Notes: generated from the letters alone by a model not told the origin. A stretch of DNA of 64,000 nucleotides from JBNKFV01 sp050289485 (GCA_050289485.1 JBNKFV010000004.1:62001-126000), one strand, 5' to 3'; counted from the first letter of the stretch, positions 1-8,850 are shown. Numbers and translations: made by a program.

Positions 1-1273
1 GCAGAATTGACAATGCGATAGAGCGGGTACCGCGAATTGTGCCCTGGCCACTGCAGCGGGGACAGACTTTTGAGGTGGTCTCTCCCAGTGAAGGGCGCAG
101 GCGCTGGCGTGACATTTCTAGCAGGCCAAAACGGGAAATCCGGCCTACCTGAACACGGGCGCGATCCATTTCGAGCGCGGCTTTAACGCGATTTTCTACC
201 TCGCGCTGGTTTTTGCTCGACTGCATATCAATGAAGTCGATTACCAGCAGACCACCGATATCGCGCAAGCGAAGTTGTCTGGCAATTTCGTCTGCGGCCT
301 CAAGGTTGGTTTGTAAGGCGGTTTCTTCGATATCACCGCCTTTGGTTGCGCGAGATGAGTTAATGTCGATCGAAACCAGTGCTTCGGTTATGTCAATCAC
401 GATAGAGCCGCCAGAAGGCAGCTTCACTTCACGCTGGAAGGCAGTTTCGATCTGGCTTTCGATCTGGTAACGATTAAACAGCGGCGTGCTGTCTTCGTAG
501 TATTTTACCTTGGATTGGTAGTTTGGCATTACCTGTTGAATGAAAGCGGTTGCCAGCTCATAGGATTCGCGGTTGTCAATAATGACTTCGCCGATGTCTG
601 GGCGAAGATAGTCGCGGATTGCGCGCAATATGACGTTGCTTTCTTGAAACAGGAAGTGAGGTGCGCTGCTTTTGTCGGATTCGGTTTTGATCGAGTCCCA
701 CAGTTGCAGCAGATAGTTGAGGTCCCACTGCAGCTCTTCTGCGCTGCGCCCAACACCAGCGGTGCGCACAATGACACCCATGCCGGATGGCACTTCAATT
801 TTGTCTAGTGTGTCTTTGAGTTCTGCTCGGTCTTCACCATCGATACGGCGAGAGATGCCACCTGCACGAGGGTTGTTGGGCATGAGAACCAAGTATCGGC
901 CAGCCAAGCTGACAAACGTTGTTAGCGCTGCTCCCTTGTTGCCACGCTCTTCTTTGTCAACCTGCACGATAACTTCTGTGCCTTCTTTGACCACATCTTT
1001 GATCTTGATGCGGCCTTCGATATCCTTCGGCTGCTTGGCGAAGTATTCGCGGGAGATTTCTTTCAGGGGAAGGAAGCCGTGGCGTTCTGAACCATAGCTG
1101 ACAAAAGCAGCCTCAAGGCTGGGTTCGATGCGGGTAATTTTACCCTTGTAGATGTTAGCTTTTTTCTGTTCGCGGGTGCGGTTTTCGATGTCAAGGTCGT
1201 AAAGCCACTGGCCATCAACCAAAGCAACTCTCAGCTCTTCTGGCTGGGTCGCGTTAATGAGCATTCTTTTCAT
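1..1273 (-). CDS. rne: Ribonuclease E, N-terminal catalytic part (cut by window edge)
   Basis: Essential endoribonuclease that starts mRNA decay and matures rRNA and tRNA, and is the scaffold of the degradosome. Read leftward from the ATG at 1271-1273, the protein begins MKRMLINATQPEELRVALVD, almost the same as the E. coli start. The S1 RNA-binding region follows (IYKGKITRIEPSLEAAFV). The catalytic DNase I-like part contains VIDITEALVSIDINSS and LLVIDFIDM, where the magnesium-binding aspartates of the family lie. Near the window edge comes the zinc-link CPRCSGQG, which joins protomers in the tetramer. The disordered C-terminal scaffold lies outside the window. The gene diverges from rluC, as in E. 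coli and Pseudomonas. Identification is secure; the remaining length is unknown. Confidence 0.97.
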   Translation of the reverse strand, partial: MKRMLINATQPEELRVALVDGQWLYDLDIENRTREQKKANIYKGKITRIEPSLEAAFVSYGSERHGFLPLKEISREYFAKQPKDIEGRIKIKDVVKEGTEVIVQVDKEERGNKGAALTTFVSLAGRYLVLMPNNPRAGGISRRIDGEDRAELKDTLDKIEVPSGMGVIVRTAGVGRSAEELQWDLNYLLQLWDSIKTESDKSSAPHFLFQESNVILRAIRDYLRPDIGEVIIDNRESYELATAFIQQVMPNYQSKVKYYEDSTPLFNRYQIESQIETAFQREVKLPSGGSIVIDITEALVSIDINSSRATKGGDIEETALQTNLEAADEIARQLRLRDIGGLLVIDFIDMQSSKNQREVENRVKAALEMDRARVQVGRISRFGLLEMSRQRLRPSLGETTSKVCPRCSGQGTIRGTRSIALSIL

Positions 1274-2242
1274 GCGTTACCTAATTGTTGGGGCGCAGCA
1301 CGAAAAAGCAGTGTTTATATGGCAAAGTAGGTAGGCTTGGGGTTGCACGCTGGTTGGCGTGGGGACGGCGACGGATATTTTATGGCTAGCTGGTACTACA
1401 TACTATATTGATCGGCACTATGGAGCCTTGCTTGTACGAAAAGGATCTACTTTTCGTACTGATGCAGCTTGCTACGCTTGTTGCCACCTTTAATGAACAT
1501 ATGCCATACGATTGAGAGTATGGTTGGCTGTTCCTGCGCGGCAGTATGACGAATATGTCAAAAAGCCGTGACTGTTTTACCTACTATCCAGGTGTTTTTG
1601 TGAACGTGGAGCCTATTGGCGTTATGCGTTCAGCTAAATTTATCAACGGTCGTTTTATGCTTGCTGCTTTAGCAAAAATAATATGTTTACCAAGCACTAT
1701 CCTGTGCAATATCGTTGATGTGCGTTTGTGTTTCTATGGCTTTCGGTATTGCCTTTGGCCTCTGAGCACATCGTCGGCGTCTGCCGCTCTATAACCTGTA
1801 ACCTTTGTGTACTTTACTAATATTTAAACAGTATCTGCCAGTTCATTCGAACTGCGCTGTGTTTACCATGGAGCAATGACATTAAGTGTCACTGTTCCCT
1901 CGTGTTTTGTTGCCGGCTGCTTCTTGCGTGTGAATCTTGAAGCAAACCTTTGGCTGCTAATCCTGTCTGCCTTGCAGTCCGCTTTGTTTGGCCCATGGGT
2001 AAGGGGCGGAGGAAGGTGTATCAAAAAGTCGGGTATCGACTGTCGCAACTTGGCAGGATTAATGCCTTTTACATCAGCCGGTTAGCGGTATTTCCTAATT
2101 AGGTTGCCTCGATGCAATACCTGGAAACCAGCCTAACATACGGCTCGCCGGACTATAGCATCGTTTGCACTGGTCCGCAATTTTGTTGAGAATGCGCGCT
2201 TTAATGTAACGGCCCTAAGCGGCCCAGTCTCAAGGATTCTCT
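1274..2242. promoter_or_regulatory. Long divergent leader between rne and rluC
   Basis: About 970 bases with no convincing gene. RNase E mRNA in enterics has a long structured leader through which the enzyme controls its own synthesis, and this spacer probably plays the same part. Two hairpins stand on the rne side. One is a perfect 10-bp stem, GTACGAAAAG (1434-1443) with CTTTTCGTAC (1450-1459) around a 6-base loop. The other is a 6-bp stem, CCATAC (1504-1509) with GTATGG (1518-1523). Two small frames on the + strand (1546-1794, 1876-2085) lack a good ribosome site and any recognisable motif. No strong sigma70 promoter was found for either gene. Confidence 0.5.
1434..1459 (-). promoter_or_regulatory. 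Perfect hairpin in the rne leader
   Basis: Ten perfect base pairs with a GATCTA loop (as written on the + strand), 161-186 nt upstream of the rne start. It has no T-run on the rne side, so it is not a simple terminator. An RNase E feedback element is a reasonable guess from the enteric precedent; the E. coli hp2 fold itself was not recognised. Confidence 0.4.
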
Positions 2243-3268
2243 ATGTCCCATCCCCATTCGTCCAGGTCCGCAGGTGATTCTCCCGTAAAGCAGGGTATTG
2301 CTCACACTGTTCGCTGGGTCACAGTGGATGAAGAGTCGCATGGCCAGCGGATTGATAATTTTTTGCTGCTTCATCTTAAGGGGGTACCAAAATCACGCAT
2401 TTATCGCATTTTGCGTAAGGGCGAGGTACGCGTTAATAAAGGCAGGGTAAAGCCAGAGTATAAGTTGCAGGCCGGTGACCAGGTTCGGATTCCGCCGGTA
2501 GTGGTCCCAGAAAAGCCTGAGCAGACGGCGGTGGGCGATAGCTTGAAACAACTGTTGGAAGCCCGCATTTTGTACGAAGATGAGCGTCTTCTGATTGTTA
2601 ATAAGCCGGTTGGTCTGGCTGTGCATGGGGGAAGTGGTGTGTCGATCGGTTTGATTGAGGCACTCCGGCAGATGCGGCCGCAGGCAAAATCCATGGAGCT
2701 GGTGCATCGGTTAGATCGCGATACCTCTGGGTGCTTGCTGGTGGCCAAGCGTAAAAGCATGTTGCGTTACCTTCAGCAGCAGTTGCGCGATGCCGACAAG
2801 GGGGTACGCAAACGGTATCTGGCACTGGTCAATGGTCGCTGGCCTAATCGTCGCAATAAAGTGGATGCACCCTTAAAGAAAAATGAGTTGCAGAGTGGTG
2901 AGCGCATGGTACGAGTCGATCCGCTGGGCAGGCCATCGCTTACCGAATTCGCCGTAGAGGAGCGCTTTGCCGACTTTACGCTGCTAAGTGCGGAGCCGGT
3001 TACTGGGCGCACTCATCAAATACGCGTGCATGCCCAGTTTGTGGGGTGTAGCTTGGTGGGTGATGAAAAATATGGTGACGATGACGTTAACAAGGCTTTT
3101 CGCGCTAAAGGTCTTAAACGCCTGTTTCTGCATGCTCAAAAATTGTCTTTTATCATGCCTGAGTCGTTCGACAATACTAAAAAGGCCAAAAAGGGTGTGC
3201 ATTTTGAAATTGAGGCGCCACTTGATGATGAGTGGCTCGAGGCGCTGGCTTTCTGTCGTCTTCCATAG
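2243..3268 (+). CDS. rluC: 23S rRNA pseudouridine synthase RluC
   Basis: 341 residues. An S4 RNA-binding domain lies at about residues 34-85 (QRIDNFLLLHLKGVPKSRIY). The RsuA/RluA catalytic domain follows, with the signature HRLDRDTSG at 155-163; the catalytic aspartate is Asp158. The later GRTHQIRVHAQFVG motif is typical of the RluC/RluD group. RluC makes pseudouridines 955, 2504 and 2580 of 23S rRNA in E. coli. Its place divergent from rne is conserved and separates it from RluD. The start is ATG at 2243. A TTG-started HAD gene follows closely, so the two are probably cotranscribed. Confidence 0.95.
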   Translation: MSHPHSSRSAGDSPVKQGIAHTVRWVTVDEESHGQRIDNFLLLHLKGVPKSRIYRILRKGEVRVNKGRVKPEYKLQAGDQVRIPPVVVPEKPEQTAVGDSLKQLLEARILYEDERLLIVNKPVGLAVHGGSGVSIGLIEALRQMRPQAKSMELVHRLDRDTSGCLLVAKRKSMLRYLQQQLRDADKGVRKRYLALVNGRWPNRRNKVDAPLKKNELQSGERMVRVDPLGRPSLTEFAVEERFADFTLLSAEPVTGRTHQIRVHAQFVGCSLVGDEKYGDDDVNKAFRAKGLKRLFLHAQKLSFIMPESFDNTKKAKKGVHFEIEAPLDDEWLEALAFCRLP

Positions 3269-3297
3269 ATACAAGTTTTCTAAGAAGGGTTTCCAAA

Positions 3298-3942
3298 TTG
3301 TTGTTTATATTTGATTGGGATGGAACGGTTTCTGATTCGACCGGAAAAATCGTGGCCTGCATGCAAGCTGCTGCGGCTGAGATGAAGTTGCCTTATCTGG
3401 CTGATGCGCAGGTCAAAGAGATTATCGGGTTGAGTTTAATGAGGGCAGCAGCACAGCTTTACCCGCAATTGTCTGAAGCGGATCATAAACGGCTTTGTGA
3501 TAGTTACTCCCGGCATTATTTGGCGTCTGATCATCTGCCGTCTGGCTTGTACCCCAACGTAAGAGAGACGCTTGAGGTGCTGCATAACAATGGGCACCAG
3601 TTGGCCGTGGCGACAGGTAAGAGTCGTAAAGGGTTAGAGCGGGTGTTTGGATCGCTGGCCATGCGAGAATTATTTCATGGTAGTCGTTGTGCGGATGAGA
3701 CTGAGTCTAAGCCCAGTCCGTTAATGCTGTTCGAGTTGTTGGAGGAGTTTGGTATTCCGGCCAAGCAGGCAGTGATGATTGGTGATACCGAGTTTGATAT
3801 GGAAATGGCTATGCGAGCAGCTATGCCGCGGATTGGTGTCAGTTACGGTGCGCATGCCGCAGAGCGCCTGCACAAGTATGATTTGGCCTTGTGTATGGAT
3901 TGTATGAGTGAGTTGTTGCCGTGGGCAGAGGTGCAAGGCTGA
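3298..3942 (+). CDS. HAD-superfamily phosphatase (Gph-like, PA2974 type)
   Basis: About 214 residues of a haloacid dehalogenase phosphatase with the four HAD motifs. Motif I is FDWDGTVSDS, motif II VATGKS, motif III the lysine in ESKPSP, motif IV GDTEFDMEMA. A helical cap sits between motifs I and II. The frame is open upstream into rluC, but homologues start near motif I. TTG at 3298 is chosen because AAGAAGG at 3282-3288 gives a well-spaced ribosome site; TTG at 3301 is the alternative. In Pseudomonas a phosphatase of this type also follows rluC. The substrate is not known; phosphoglycolate is only a family guess. It converges with maf. Confidence 0.85.
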   Translation: MLFIFDWDGTVSDSTGKIVACMQAAAAEMKLPYLADAQVKEIIGLSLMRAAAQLYPQLSEADHKRLCDSYSRHYLASDHLPSGLYPNVRETLEVLHNNGHQLAVATGKSRKGLERVFGSLAMRELFHGSRCADETESKPSPLMLFELLEEFGIPAKQAVMIGDTEFDMEMAMRAAMPRIGVSYGAHAAERLHKYDLALCMDCMSELLPWAEVQG

Positions 3943-3979
3943 TGCTTGTTTGTAGTGGGGCCCCTGGAGCCAGTTGCTG

Positions 3980-4600
3980 CTAGATCTTATCCGGCGGATA
4001 GCAATCCAACGGGTAGCAGTTTTCGTTAATTAACATGTCACACAGGCTGATGAGTGGCAGGCCGATTAACGCGTTGGGGTCACTGCCAGTCATATGCTCA
4101 AATAATGTAATGCCCAGCCCTTCGCATTTGAAGCTGCCAGCGCAGTCGTAAGGTTGTTCAATATTCAAGTAGGTCTCAATGTGTTGACTGTTAAGGTGGC
4201 GAAACGTCACGCTAAAGGGTGTGGTTGCTAGCTGAATATTCTGCGTATAGGTGTTGATGACGCAGAGGCTGGTATAGAAAGTGACCGTTTTGCCGCTGCA
4301 CAGGGTTAGCTGTTGGTGTGCCTTTTCGTGGTATAGCGGCTTGCCGAGAATCAGTTGTGGTTGCCCCTCGATAGAAGCGGTTTGATCGCTACCTAGAATA
4401 AGGCTTTCCCGCTTGAAGGTATGGGTTGCCAAAATGGCTTGAGCCTTCTCCTTGGCGAGTCTGGCGCTTAGCGCCTCTGCCGTTTCATCGTGTTGAGGTG
4501 TTTCGTCGATCGCGGGCGGTATACACCTGGCACTGATTCCGAGGCGAGCTATTAATTGCTGTCGATAAGGTGAACTGGAAGCTAGGATGACGTCTTTCAT
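3980..4600 (-). CDS. yceF: Maf/YceF-type nucleotide pyrophosphatase (7-methyl-GTP type)
   Basis: 206 residues, Maf family, which removes modified or non-canonical nucleoside triphosphates as a house-cleaning enzyme. The N-terminal VILASSSPYRQQLI is the family signature. GSDQTASIEGQ carries the SDQ motif of the YceF subgroup, which I recall as specific for 7-methyl-GTP, rather than the dTTP/UTP subgroup. In most relatives this gene is co-directional with yceD-rpmF; here it faces the other way and diverges from yceD. Confidence 0.88.
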   Translation of the reverse strand: MKDVILASSSPYRQQLIARLGISARCIPPAIDETPQHDETAEALSARLAKEKAQAILATHTFKRESLILGSDQTASIEGQPQLILGKPLYHEKAHQQLTLCSGKTVTFYTSLCVINTYTQNIQLATTPFSVTFRHLNSQHIETYLNIEQPYDCAGSFKCEGLGITLFEHMTGSDPNALIGLPLISLCDMLINENCYPLDCYPPDKI

Positions 4601-4765
4601 TGCGTACTTATTTCAGAGTTGGTAAACGGCTTGTCTATAGAGTAAGAGCGGGTGAATCCTAGGCTTATTTGGCGATTTTGCCCAGTCTAGCCTCGATTTT
4701 TGGGTCTTGGTGCTGTGAAACTACCATATATAGTGTCAATTGCATGATTTTTGAGGAATTTTCCT

Positions 4766-4794
4766 TTGACAGGTATGGGGCAGATCCATAGAAT
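4766..4794 (+). promoter_or_regulatory. Strong sigma70 promoter of yceD-rpmF-plsX
   Basis: A perfect -35 TTGACA (4766-4771), a 17-base spacer and -10 TAGAAT (4789-4794), five of six to consensus. Initiation would be expected near 4800-4802, only a few bases before the yceD ATG at 4804, so the transcript would be leaderless or nearly so. Confidence 0.75.
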
Positions 4795-4803
4795 TGCGCG
4801 CTT

Positions 4804-5337
4804 ATGTTAAAGACCTCTCCTGAACGGCCGTTGCCAAGATTCGTTGACCCGCGAAAGTTCGCCCAACAGGGCGTATCCTTTGAGGGTGTGGTAGCAAGTT
4901 CGGACCTTGAACGTTTTGCCGAAAATGCTGTTGAAGCAGCGCCGGAAGTGAGAGTGAAACTGGCTTTCGATGTCGATGAAAATCGTCATCGGGTGTTGAA
5001 CGGGCAGATCCATTGTCAGGCTCAATCACTGTGTCAGCGTTGTCTGGAACCTGTTGTTTATCCTGTGGAATGCGCAATGAATGTTGCCATGGTATGGGAT
5101 GAAGAAGAGGCGAAGCAGTTGCCCAAAGGGCTTGATCCCTGGGTGCTGGAAGAAGATGGCAGTGTGGATATATACCCGATCATCGAAGAAGAGTTACTGT
5201 TAGCTTTGCCGATGGTGGCCTATCACGACCACGAATGTATCGACAAAGCCTTGTACTCCTGTGGTACACCTGTAAAGAGTGAACCCAGGGAAAACCCGTT
5301 TAAAGTGCTAGAGCAACTTAAGGGCACGCCGAAATAA
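4804..5337 (+). CDS. yceD: YceD (DUF177) protein upstream of L32
   Basis: 177 residues of the YceD/DUF177 family, almost always encoded just before rpmF and linked to 23S rRNA accumulation or large-subunit biogenesis. LPRFVDPRKFAQQGVSFEG matches the family N-terminus, and CQRCLEPV carries the conserved CxxC. The C-terminal NPFKVLEQLKG is also typical. No other methionine codon lies close, so ATG at 4804 is the likely start even though no ribosome binding site precedes it; the promoter -10 box ends only 9 bases upstream. Confidence 0.93.
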   Translation: MLKTSPERPLPRFVDPRKFAQQGVSFEGVVASSDLERFAENAVEAAPEVRVKLAFDVDENRHRVLNGQIHCQAQSLCQRCLEPVVYPVECAMNVAMVWDEEEAKQLPKGLDPWVLEEDGSVDIYPIIEEELLLALPMVAYHDHECIDKALYSCGTPVKSEPRENPFKVLEQLKGTPK

Positions 5338-5381
5338 TGAGGCGCCCCGGCTCTGGTGAATTTGTTAGGTAGGAGCACACA

Positions 5382-5564
5382 ATGGCTGTTCAACAAAATC
5401 GTAAAACACGTTCTCGTCGTGGCATGCGTCGTTCACACGATGCACTGACTGGTCCAACTTTGTCAGTTGATCCAACCAGCGGCGAAAAGCATCACCGTCA
5501 CCACGTGACTGCGGATGGTTTTTACCGTGGCCGCAAAGTGGTTGATACAGGTCGCGAAGACTAA
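5382..5564 (+). CDS. rpmF: 50S ribosomal protein bL32
   Basis: 60 residues, MAVQQNRKTRSRRGMRRSHD, the typical L32 beginning, with the basic tail HHRHHVTADGFYRGRKVV. The start is preceded by TAGGAG at a good distance. The zinc-ribbon cysteines found in some L32 forms are absent, so this is the zinc-free form. It lies 44 bases after yceD and just before plsX, the conserved order that ties ribosome and membrane-lipid supply. Confidence 0.98.
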   Translation: MAVQQNRKTRSRRGMRRSHDALTGPTLSVDPTSGEKHHRHHVTADGFYRGRKVVDTGRED

Positions 5565-5590
5565 GTCAAGCAAGCACTATTATTAGCACC

Positions 5591-6598
5591 TTGCCTACAG
5601 TTACTGTCGCAATTGATGCTATGAGCGGGGACTTCGGTCCCCGTATTACTATTCCTGCCGCGCTTCAATCCCTTCAAGACAATCCTCATTTGGCTATCAC
5701 TCTGGTGGGTGACGAACAACGTTTGCAGTCAGATATCGCCGAATCAAAATATGCGGGTTCTTCACGCTTGCAAATTCAGTCTGCCGAAACGGTGCTTTTG
5801 CCCGACTCTAAACCCTCAGAAGCATTGCGCGTAAAGCGCCAAAGTTCACTGGGTGAGGCCGTGGGTATGCTTCAGGATAAGCGGGTAGATGCTTGTGTGA
5901 GTGCTGCCAACGCTGGTGCCATGATGGCTTTGGGGCGGTCAATGTTAGGCGTATTACCTGAGATCGAACGGCCGGCCATTTGTGCGGCGCTGCCAACGCG
6001 CGATGGTGTTGCCTATATGCTGGATCTTGGCGCCAATGTCGATTGCAGCGCCGAGCAGCTGTATCAGTTTGCAGTGCTTGGCAGTGTGATGGTAGAGGTA
6101 TCTCAGAACAAACCCTTTCCTCGCGTTGCCTTGTTAAACATTGGTTCTGAGCTAATCAAGGGGAATCGCCAGGTTCTTGCGGCGGCGGAGCTGCTCAAAT
6201 CCTGTGACCAGCTGAATTATGTGGGCTATGTTGAGGCCGATCAGTTGTTTGAGACTGACGCTGATGTGATCGTCGCTGATGGTTTTGCCGGTAATATCGC
6301 ACTGAAGACGGCTGAGGGTACCGCCAGGTTTGTTGCTTCCGGTTTGCGCGAGTTGTTCTCGGCCGGATTGATGTCGCGTTTTATTGGGTTTCTTGCCCGG
6401 CCGTCTTTACAGCGCTGGTTCGATCATTACAATCCGGCCCGTTTGAATGGTGCTTCATTGCTGGGGTTGCCAGAGGTGGTTATAAAAAGTCATGGTGGGG
6501 CGGATAGTGATGCCTTTCGCGCTGCTATTGAATTGGCTTATCAGCAGGTAAATACAGGGCTTGCTGCTGCTATGACTAAGCGTTTTCAGCGCGTGTAG
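5591..6598 (+). CDS. plsX: Phosphate acyltransferase PlsX
   Basis: 335 residues. Makes acyl-phosphate from acyl-ACP, the first committed donor for PlsY in phospholipid synthesis; peripheral membrane protein. Family motifs: IDAMSGDFGPR near the N-terminus (usually MGGDFGP), CVSAANAGAMMALG, MLDLGANVDC, DGFAGNIALK and NGASLLGL. The start is TTG at 5591; it fits the family N-terminus exactly although the ribosome site is weak. The following gene is fabD, not fabH as in E. coli, which is the Pseudomonas arrangement. Confidence 0.96.
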   Translation: MPTVTVAIDAMSGDFGPRITIPAALQSLQDNPHLAITLVGDEQRLQSDIAESKYAGSSRLQIQSAETVLLPDSKPSEALRVKRQSSLGEAVGMLQDKRVDACVSAANAGAMMALGRSMLGVLPEIERPAICAALPTRDGVAYMLDLGANVDCSAEQLYQFAVLGSVMVEVSQNKPFPRVALLNIGSELIKGNRQVLAAAELLKSCDQLNYVGYVEADQLFETDADVIVADGFAGNIALKTAEGTARFVASGLRELFSAGLMSRFIGFLARPSLQRWFDHYNPARLNGASLLGLPEVVIKSHGGADSDAFRAAIELAYQQVNTGLAAAMTKRFQRV

Positions 6599-6671
6599 CC
6601 AGGTATTGGCTCGCTGTCATTCATGTTGAATGCATGCTGAGTTGAATTCTCGATATACAGGTGAATAAATA

Positions 6672-7613
6672 ATGACAAATCAAACATTGGCGCTGGTCTT
6701 TCCTGGGCAGGGCTCGCAAAAAATCGGTATGTTGGCCGATATGGCTGCGCAGCATCCAGAAGTGCAAGAGACGTTTGCGCAAGCGTCAGCTGTTTTGGGC
6801 TACGATTTGTGGGATCTGGTTCAAAACGGTGAACAGGATGCCATTAATCAGACAGAGGTGACACAACCCTTGATGCTGACTGCCAGCGTTGCGCTGCATC
6901 GAGTCTGGGTTAAAGAGCAGGGCGCTCAGCCTGCTATGGTAGCCGGACACAGTTTGGGTGAGTGGTCGGCATTAGTAGCCGCTGATGTGATTAGCCTTGA
7001 AGATGCAGTGCGGTTGGTACGCGAGCGCGGTAAATTTATGCAGGAAGCTGTTCCCGCAGGTGTTGGCGCCATGGCGGCAATTATTGGTTTAGACGATGAC
7101 GCTATAAAAGCGGCGTGTGCTGAGGCGTCGGGCGATGAAGTGGCTGTGCCTGTTAATTTTAATTCGCCGGGGCAGGTGGTTATCGCTGGTCACGCGGGCG
7201 CCGTTGAGCGTGCTATAGAGGGCTGTAAAGCCGCCGGTGCAAAACGTGCCATGCCTTTGCCTGTGAGTGCGCCATTCCATACCCCATTAATGCAGCCAGC
7301 GGCAGACCGCTTGGCGGAACTGGTGGCTGCAACAGAATTCAAAGCGCCAACAGTGCCGGTTGTGCACAACGTGCATGCAAACACCGAGTCTGATCCTGCT
7401 GTGATCAAAAAGCTGATGATTGAACAAATATACAGTCCGGTTTTGTGGGTAGATTGCGTAAATGCGATGAAATCAAGTGGCGTGACTACCCTGGTTGAAA
7501 TGGGGCCAGGTAAGGTGTTGGCTGGTCTGACCAAGCGTATTGATAAGTCACTGAGTGGATTGGCCACCGAGGCGCCTGCCGATTTGGCGGGTGCACTAGC
7601 GGCCACGCGTTAA
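6672..7613 (+). CDS. fabD: Malonyl-CoA:ACP transacylase FabD
   Basis: 313 residues. Moves malonyl groups from CoA to ACP to feed chain elongation in the cytoplasm. The N-terminal ALVFPGQGSQKIGM holds the Gln of the oxyanion region. GHSLGEWSAL (92-101) carries the nucleophile Ser94, and SAPFHTPLM carries the catalytic His203. Length and motifs are standard. It lies 73 bases after plsX and 37 before fabG, in one operon. Confidence 0.98.
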   Translation: MTNQTLALVFPGQGSQKIGMLADMAAQHPEVQETFAQASAVLGYDLWDLVQNGEQDAINQTEVTQPLMLTASVALHRVWVKEQGAQPAMVAGHSLGEWSALVAADVISLEDAVRLVRERGKFMQEAVPAGVGAMAAIIGLDDDAIKAACAEASGDEVAVPVNFNSPGQVVIAGHAGAVERAIEGCKAAGAKRAMPLPVSAPFHTPLMQPAADRLAELVAATEFKAPTVPVVHNVHANTESDPAVIKKLMIEQIYSPVLWVDCVNAMKSSGVTTLVEMGPGKVLAGLTKRIDKSLSGLATEAPADLAGALAATR

Positions 7614-7650
7614 CAATTTAACTACTTGAAAAAACGTTAAAGGAAATCTC

Positions 7651-8394
7651 ATGAGTCTAAAAGACAAAGTTGCGCTGGTCACTGGCGCCAGTCGGGGGAT
7701 TGGCGCTGCCATTGCTGATCAGTTGGGAAGCGAAGGTGCAATTGTAGTAGGAACAGCCACGTCTCAGTCTGGTGCCGAGGCTATCACTGCACGCTTTGCC
7801 GAGAAAGGCATTCAAGGCAAGGGTGCCGTGTTGAATGTGACAGATGCAGCTTCGGTAGCCGCGTTGTTGGAAGATGTTACCGCGTCTTATGGCACACCAC
7901 AGGTTTTGGTTAACAATGCGGGTATCACGAAAGATAATCTGTTGATGCGCATGAGTGAAGACGAGTGGTTTGATGTGATTAATACTAACCTGAGTGCAAT
8001 TTATCGTCTGTCGAAAGCGTGTTTGCGTGGCATGATGAAAGCTCGCTGGGGCCGCATTATCAATATTAGTTCTGTGGTTGGCTCAATGGGTAATGCTGGA
8101 CAGTCTAATTACGCGGCGACTAAAGCCGGTGTGGCAGGCTTTGCTCGCTCTCTGGCGAAAGAGGTGGGCTCTCGAGGAATTACTGTGAATACGGTTGCGC
8201 CTGGGTTTATCGATACCGATATGACCAAGGTGTTAAGCGATGATCAGAAAAACCTTATGTTGGCAAATATCCCGCTGGCGCGCCTGGGGCAGCCAGAAGA
8301 GATCGCCAGCGTCGTTAAATTTCTTGCCAGCGACGCAGCAAGCTACGTAAGTGGCGAAACTATCCATGTAAATGGTGGTATGTACATGAGCTAA
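7651..8394 (+). CDS. fabG: 3-oxoacyl-ACP reductase FabG
   Basis: 247 residues, short-chain dehydrogenase fold. NADPH-binding TGASRGIG at 11-18, NNAG at 88-91, and catalytic Ser141, Tyr154 and Lys158 (SNYAATKAG). The C-terminal SYVSGETIHVNGGMYMS matches FabG of fatty acid synthesis. Reduces 3-oxoacyl-ACP in each elongation round. A ribosome site AAAGGAAA precedes the ATG. Confidence 0.97.
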   Translation: MSLKDKVALVTGASRGIGAAIADQLGSEGAIVVGTATSQSGAEAITARFAEKGIQGKGAVLNVTDAASVAALLEDVTASYGTPQVLVNNAGITKDNLLMRMSEDEWFDVINTNLSAIYRLSKACLRGMMKARWGRIINISSVVGSMGNAGQSNYAATKAGVAGFARSLAKEVGSRGITVNTVAPGFIDTDMTKVLSDDQKNLMLANIPLARLGQPEEIASVVKFLASDAASYVSGETIHVNGGMYMS

Positions 8395-8449
8395 CCCATT
8401 GAAAAATATGGATTTTTCATGGTTTTGCCAATTAAATGGCAGGAAGGCG

Positions 8450-8478
8450 TTACAACCGTCGTAAAATCGATGTAAAAT
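8450..8478 (+). promoter_or_regulatory. Candidate sigma70 promoter for acpP
   Basis: TTACAA (8450-8455), a 17-base spacer, TAAAAT (8473-8478). It lies in the 186-base gap before acpP, which would give the very abundant acyl carrier protein its own transcript beside the fab operon mRNA, as is known in E. coli. Confidence 0.6.
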
Positions 8479-8580
8479 GCGCCCTCTTGTTGGCCTTAAC
8501 CGTTCAAATAGAGCTGGTTTTGCTAAATCTTTTAACTGCAGCCGACTCGATTTTTAAGCAACTAGGAGTTGATAAACATT

Positions 8581-8817
8581 ATGAGCAGCATTGAAGAACG
8601 TGTAAAAAAAATTGTTGCTGAGCAACTGGGTGTTAAAGAAGAAGAAGTTAAAAACGAAGCGTCTTTCGTTGAAGACCTGGGTGCTGATTCTCTCGATACC
8701 GTAGAACTGGTTATGGCTTTGGAAGAGGAATTCGAAACTGAAATTCCAGACGAAGAAGCAGAAAAAATCACAACTGTTCAGTTGGCTATCGATTACATCA
8801 ACGCAAACTTAGCTTAA
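8581..8817 (+). CDS. acpP: Acyl carrier protein
   Basis: 78 residues, very acidic, MSSIEERVKKIVAEQLGV. The phosphopantetheine site is Ser37 in GADSLDTVEL (Ser36 without the initiator Met). Carries growing acyl chains for FabF, FabG, PlsX and lipid A enzymes. The frame is open four codons upstream from TTG at 8569, but AGGAG at 8564-8568 and universal conservation fix ATG 8581. A hairpin terminator follows, so fabF is partly separate. Confidence 0.99.
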   Translation: MSSIEERVKKIVAEQLGVKEEEVKNEASFVEDLGADSLDTVELVMALEEEFETEIPDEEAEKITTVQLAIDYINANLA

Positions 8818-8850
8818 TTAGCGCGAGTTTTTCGTAGAATTCGATTTCGC

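Noticed and set aside
1546..2085. Two + strand open frames (82 and 69 codons) in the rne-rluC spacer
   Set aside because: No good ribosome site, no recognisable motif, amino acid make-up like random translation, and the region is expected to be the rne leader.
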